Below, one piece after another: positions 60,420 to 64,000 of a stretch of 64,000 nt of DNA. Source of the DNA: Kribbella sp. VKM Ac-2569. GTDB taxonomy: Bacteria; Actinomycetota; Actinomycetes; Propionibacteriales; Kribbellaceae. The notes under the pieces were generated by a model. That model was not told where the DNA came from and did no database searches. It was given only the letters and a program-made list of their open reading frames with translations. Position numbers and translations under genes: made by a program. Numbering within the stretch: position 1 is the first letter of the stretch; every line of letters begins with the position of its first letter. The stretch lies in contig NZ_SGXJ01000003.1 in assembly GCF_004216905.1 (NCBI RefSeq), positions 930,001 to 994,000 on the forward strand, read 5' to 3'.

Positions 60420-62374
60420 TGAGCCCTCCCGAGACGTCCACCTTGCCCGGATCACTGTGGCTGCAGCGCCTCGCACACGAGGTCAACAGGCAGCGGCACC
60501 TGGTGATTCACGGCAACATCGACGACCTTGTCCGGTCGAGCAACCGCTACGACACGCTCACGAACTCCGTGTTCGATGCGCTTCGGGTGCTCGGGTTCGC
60601 CGTACTGGCCCGCTACAGCATCGATGAGGGTCTGACCTTCGCCAACGAGTCCCACCGGCGAGAGATCGAGCGGCTGTCCGGGCAGGAAGGCTCCATGTCC
60701 GTGACAGCGCCGGCGCCGATGCCCGACCGGGGAGCGTCTGGTCAGGCCGAGGCTGTGGGCCCACGACAGAGCCGCCTCAACACCGCACGCGAGCAGATCA
60801 CCGGGCAGCTGCGCACCGCGCCGCGCGCACGAGCGCGTAACCCGGCCGAGGCGCTCGCCGCGCTGGTCCCCATGCTCACCCAGACCGCGACCCCCTGCGC
60901 GATCATCATCGATTCGCCGGACCTCCTGATCGGCCAGGCGGGTCAGGTCACCGACCAGTTCCCGGCCCAGGTCGCGTACGTACGACGCCTTGTGCGGACC
61001 GCGGCCATTCCTGCGCCCGGAGATCTGCGCAACACCCTGATCTTCGTGACCCGTGATCTCGCCGACGTACCGATCTGGTTGCGGGAAAGCCCGCACGTGG
61101 CTGTAGTGCCCGCGGAGCTTCCGCGGATCGAGGAGCGACGGCAGCTGCTGTCGGAAACCATGCCGTCCTACCATCGGGACGACGAGCTCACTGACCAGAT
61201 GCGCGACCAGGCTTTGTCGACGCTCGTCAACCTCACCGAAGGGATGACGGCTCTCGACATCCAGTCGCTCACGGCAACCTCTCGGAAGGCCGGCATCGAG
61301 GCCGGCGACGGGCGCCGCTTGTTGGCACGGCATCGCTTCGCCTTACGTGACGACCCGTGGGAGAAGCTCGATCTGGTGAAGATTCGCAACTCGGCGGAAA
61401 TACTGGGTCGGCGAGTCGTGGGCCAGGAGCACGCCGTACACGAAGTCAGCAACATCCTGGCCAACGCGCGGGTCGGCATCGACTTCGTTGCCGAGGGCAC
61501 CGAAGGTAGCCGGCCGAAGGGTGTCTTCTTCTTCGTCGGCCCGACCGGTGTCGGCAAGACGGAACTGGCCAAATCGATCGCCGAACTCGTCTTCGACGAC
61601 GAGAAGGCGATGCGGCGCTTCGACATGAGCGAGTACATGCAGGAACACGCCGGCGAGCGGCTGACCGGCGCCCCACCCGGATTCATCGGCCACGAGCAGG
61701 GCGGGGTCCTGACCAACTGGATGCTGGAGCGGCCCTTCAGTGTGGTGCTCTTCGACGAGATCGAGAAGGCACACACGAAGATCTACGACAAGTTCCTGCA
61801 GATCATCGACGACGGCCGATTGACCGACGGCCAGGGTCGCACCGCGTACTTCTCGCACTCCATCGTCATCTTCACCTCCAACATCGGCGCGGCCGGCCTC
61901 GCGAATCTACCGGCCAACCCGAGCTACTCAGTGGTCGCGAAACACTTCCGGGACGAGGTGGAGGAGTACTTCCACAGCAAGCTGCAGCGGCCGGAGTTCC
62001 TCGGCCGCCTCGGCGGCGGCGTGGTCCCGTTCGACCTGTTGCGCCCAGAGGTCATCGGCCAGATCGTCGACAAGTTCCTCGACCAGCTGACCGCCTCGGC
62101 CCTGGCCAAGGGCTTCGAGTTGGTGGTCGACCGCCTGGACCTCATCGAGGAGGTCCAGGCGCACCTTATGGGAGCCGGGCCTCGGTACGGGGCCCGTGAG
62201 ATTCGCAGCCCGATGCTGGAGCAATGGGTCCAGGTCCCACTCAGCCACTGGATGCTGCAGCACACCCCCACTCCAGGCACGCGGATCCGCGTGTATCGCA
62301 CGGCGGAGTCACCTCCTTTCGCCATCGACGCACTTACCCACAACGACCACGCGATTGAGAGGACCCGGCGATGA
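60419..62374 (+). CDS. ClpB-like AAA+ ATPase
   Basis: 651 residues. The N-terminal half looks like a degenerate AAA module (HLVIHGNIDDL, CAIIIDSPDLLIG, NTLIFVTRDL) without a Walker A. The C-terminal half is a full Clp/HSP100 module: Walker A GPTGVGKT at 374-381, pore-type loop GAPPGFIGHEQGG, Walker B VVLFDEIEKAH, sensor FTSNIGAA, and a C-terminal small domain (GAREIRSPMLEQWVQVPLSH). Clp N-domain and protease-binding loop are not seen. It could remodel the vWA or kinase partners. Overlaps the coiled-coil and the GTPase genes. Confidence 0.9.
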   Translation: MSPPETSTLPGSLWLQRLAHEVNRQRHLVIHGNIDDLVRSSNRYDTLTNSVFDALRVLGFAVLARYSIDEGLTFANESHRREIERLSGQEGSMSVTAPAPMPDRGASGQAEAVGPRQSRLNTAREQITGQLRTAPRARARNPAEALAALVPMLTQTATPCAIIIDSPDLLIGQAGQVTDQFPAQVAYVRRLVRTAAIPAPGDLRNTLIFVTRDLADVPIWLRESPHVAVVPAELPRIEERRQLLSETMPSYHRDDELTDQMRDQALSTLVNLTEGMTALDIQSLTATSRKAGIEAGDGRRLLARHRFALRDDPWEKLDLVKIRNSAEILGRRVVGQEHAVHEVSNILANARVGIDFVAEGTEGSRPKGVFFFVGPTGVGKTELAKSIAELVFDDEKAMRRFDMSEYMQEHAGERLTGAPPGFIGHEQGGVLTNWMLERPFSVVLFDEIEKAHTKIYDKFLQIIDDGRLTDGQGRTAYFSHSIVIFTSNIGAAGLANLPANPSYSVVAKHFRDEVEEYFHSKLQRPEFLGRLGGGVVPFDLLRPEVIGQIVDKFLDQLTASALAKGFELVVDRLDLIEEVQAHLMGAGPRYGAREIRSPMLEQWVQVPLSHWMLQHTPTPGTRIRVYRTAESPPFAIDALTHNDHAIERTRR

Positions 62375-63624
62375 CGAATCCGGACGAGGAACCCAACTGG
62401 TACCAGCGGACCTTCACGGACCCGAGCCCGGACGGCCAGCGCGGCGACCCCCTTCCGGAGGGAGCAACTCCGCAGCCCGATCCTGCGTCGATCCAACCGA
62501 CAGGAGCGGCGGTCCCTTCGACCCCACAGGACAACTCTCTCCCGTCCGAGCCCCTGATCAACGGCGCCAGGTTGACCGTCGGAGCGCCGATCTCCGCGGT
62601 CGGCTCCGACTTTGCCCAGCGCGCGTATGAGCCTGTTCCCGAGCCGGAGCCGGCTCCGCCCGCCGTCAATGCGTGGGAGTTGGAAGAGGACTACGAAGAC
62701 AGCGTGGCCCAGCGCATCCCGGTGGCACCCGCGCCTGGGAGTGCTGTCCAGATCGGACTGTGGGGACAACCCGAATCCGGCAAGACCACCTATCTCGGCG
62801 CGTTGCGGATCGCAGCCGCGCAACGGGAAGACAGTAGCGGCAAGTGGACTGTGACGGGCCTGGACGACTCCTCGTCGGATTTCCTGGTAGTCCAGGCCAG
62901 GCAACTGACGCGGCTGCGCCAATTCCCGGAGGCCACGCAAGCAGTGGAGACGCTGAAGTGGGCGTTCAACGGCCCGGCTCCCAAACGATTCGTACGACGT
63001 CCGGTGGAGTTCGTCCTGTCGGTCCAGGATGTGAAAGGAGAACTGTTTCACCAGGGCGCGGTGCTGCAGCGGGTCGTTGATCATCTCGCGCGATCCCGTG
63101 GTCTCATCTACCTCTTCGATCCCATCACCCTCAGTTCCGCCAACCTCGACTACTTCGATCAAACGCTGCAGATGCTGTCGGCCGCCATGGGAGCCGGTGG
63201 CCACCTCCAGAAAGGAAAGCTCCCGCAGTACCTTTCGGTCTGTGTGACCAAGTTCGACGACCCAGCCTTCTTCAGACGCGCAATACAAGAAGGTTGGGTG
63301 ACGCAGGACAGCACCGATCAGCGCATGCCGCGTGTCACGGACGACCGGGCAGAGGCATTCTTCGACTGGGTCTGCCACGTACTGCGTCGGCAGGGCGCGC
63401 CGCTGATCCGTGATCTCATCCGAGCCAACTTCCATGACACACGGGTCAAGTACTTCGCGACGTCATCCGTCGGGTTCCGGCTCAACCACCAACAGGTCTT
63501 CGACTTTCGTGACTACCACAATGTCGAGGTCGGAGCCGATCGGCATAAGCGCATCCGCGAGATGGTGCGCCCGATCAACGTACTGGAGCCGCTCATCTCC
63601 CTCGAACGCGCGATCCGGGGCTAG
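62371..63624 (+). CDS. GTPase-like P-loop protein
   Basis: 417 residues. The first 110 are Pro/acidic and disordered. The P-loop is GLWGQPESGKTTYLGAL at about residue 130, followed by strands DFLVVQARQL and FVLSVQDVKGELFHQ. LIYLFDPITL and YLSVCVTKFDDP would serve as the G3/G4-like elements. It fits the TRAFAC-like GTPases kept in vWA/kinase/AAA+ loci. Overlaps the AAA+ stop by four bases, so same operon. Confidence 0.75.
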   Translation: MTNPDEEPNWYQRTFTDPSPDGQRGDPLPEGATPQPDPASIQPTGAAVPSTPQDNSLPSEPLINGARLTVGAPISAVGSDFAQRAYEPVPEPEPAPPAVNAWELEEDYEDSVAQRIPVAPAPGSAVQIGLWGQPESGKTTYLGALRIAAAQREDSSGKWTVTGLDDSSSDFLVVQARQLTRLRQFPEATQAVETLKWAFNGPAPKRFVRRPVEFVLSVQDVKGELFHQGAVLQRVVDHLARSRGLIYLFDPITLSSANLDYFDQTLQMLSAAMGAGGHLQKGKLPQYLSVCVTKFDDPAFFRRAIQEGWVTQDSTDQRMPRVTDDRAEAFFDWVCHVLRRQGAPLIRDLIRANFHDTRVKYFATSSVGFRLNHQQVFDFRDYHNVEVGADRHKRIREMVRPINVLEPLISLERAIRG

Positions 63625-63629
63625 CCGCC

Positions 63630-64000
63630 GTGTTCGGGGACGAAGGTGCCTCGCGTCCGCAGCACACAGTGCCGGCCGATTGGGCCCTGGTCAGCAAGAG
63701 ACTCGACCCGTCCGGCATGTACGGGGTCGATGGCTACGAGGTCGTTGGGACCAGCGGAAGCATGGCTCTCGCGCAAGCGCTCCAGGACGCCTGCCTGACG
63801 GGAACGCCGGACAGTCGCGCCGTCGGGACGCCGGACGCACTGCCATGGGTGATTGTCACGGCCTGGCGCGCCCAGGACCCGGTCATGGCGATCAGTGTGG
63901 TGACTTCGAGCGACCTCATCACCGAAGGCGGCCGGGCGGTCACACCGACGCGGCTTCTCTGGACAGGCTGGGCGGACGCGGTTCGTTCTCGGATGTCGTG
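63630..64000 (+). CDS. Incomplete gene at window edge
   Basis: Open frame from GTG 63630, five bases after the GTPase stop, running off the window after 123 codons. It begins VFGDEGASRPQH, then GYEVVGTSGSMALAQALQDA and WVIVTAWRAQDPVMAISVVT. No domain is recognised in the visible part. Tight spacing puts it in the right-arm operon. Confidence 0.6.
   Translation, partial: MFGDEGASRPQHTVPADWALVSKRLDPSGMYGVDGYEVVGTSGSMALAQALQDACLTGTPDSRAVGTPDALPWVIVTAWRAQDPVMAISVVTSSDLITEGGRAVTPTRLLWTGWADAVRSRMS

Overview
This is high-GC actinobacterial DNA. GTG and TTG starts are frequent, tightly overlapping ATGA/TGATG junctions are common, and several genes look leaderless. The gene families (XRE-DUF5919 regulators, ArdC-like proteases, CHAT and caspase proteins, a TerY-type vWA/PP2C/kinase triad) fit a filamentous or soil actinomycete. 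A Kribbella/Nocardioidaceae or Streptomyces-like host is an inference, since the window holds no rRNA, tRNA or housekeeping gene. Almost everything here is accessory: conflict, regulatory or mobile-element genes.

Layout. (1) 0-9.3 kb: the 3' end of a DUF4209-like gene, a frameshifted flavoprotein pseudogene, a caspase-STAND-TPR protein divergent from an alpha/beta hydrolase, and a membrane-anchored STAND-TPR ATPase. (2) 9.3-16 kb: small membrane and orphan proteins and a PD-(D/E)XK-like nuclease. (3) 16-25 kb: an HTH-NACHT protein, a serine resolvase with a zinc-finger-like tail, a HExxH protein, a methyltransferase remnant and a membrane-tethered Nudix protein. (4) 25-31 kb: a two-gene operon encoding an undescribed 971-residue helical protein, and a multi-pass membrane protein. 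(5) 31-39.9 kb: what looks like part of an integrative element: two ArdC-like HExxH proteins flanking an XRE regulator, a PPC-domain protein, two XRE-DUF5919 paralogues, a Nudix hydrolase, an HD-domain protein, a resolvase-like stub and an excisionase-type HTH. ATGTC operator arrays sit in front of the regulators. (6) 39.9-42.7 kb: an IS3-family element beside an RHS remnant, then degenerate DNA. (7) 42.7-64 kb: a large two-armed locus.

The two-armed locus is the most interesting part. The left arm (minus strand) reads LuxR/STAND regulator, caspase-DUF4384-like protein, 76-residue peptide, terminator, sigma-region-2-like protein, intact CHAT protease, then a CHAT-like protein that has lost both catalytic residues. 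The right arm (plus strand) starts about 100 bp away and reads one-TM protein, TerY-like vWA, PP2C phosphatase, Ser/Thr kinase with a Cys-rich tail, radical SAM protein, coiled-coil protein, ClpB-like AAA+ ATPase, GTPase-like P-loop protein, and an incomplete gene at the window edge. Most right-arm junctions overlap or nearly touch, so this arm is very probably one operon. I infer a proteolysis/phosphosignalling conflict or stress system; no part of that has been tested.

Three further themes stand out. Four different STAND-type NTPases occur in one window. A conserved intergenic element occurs as two long direct copies plus one inverted core. Broken genes (flavoprotein, RHS, IS orfA, methyltransferase, small membrane protein) show that the region is turning over.
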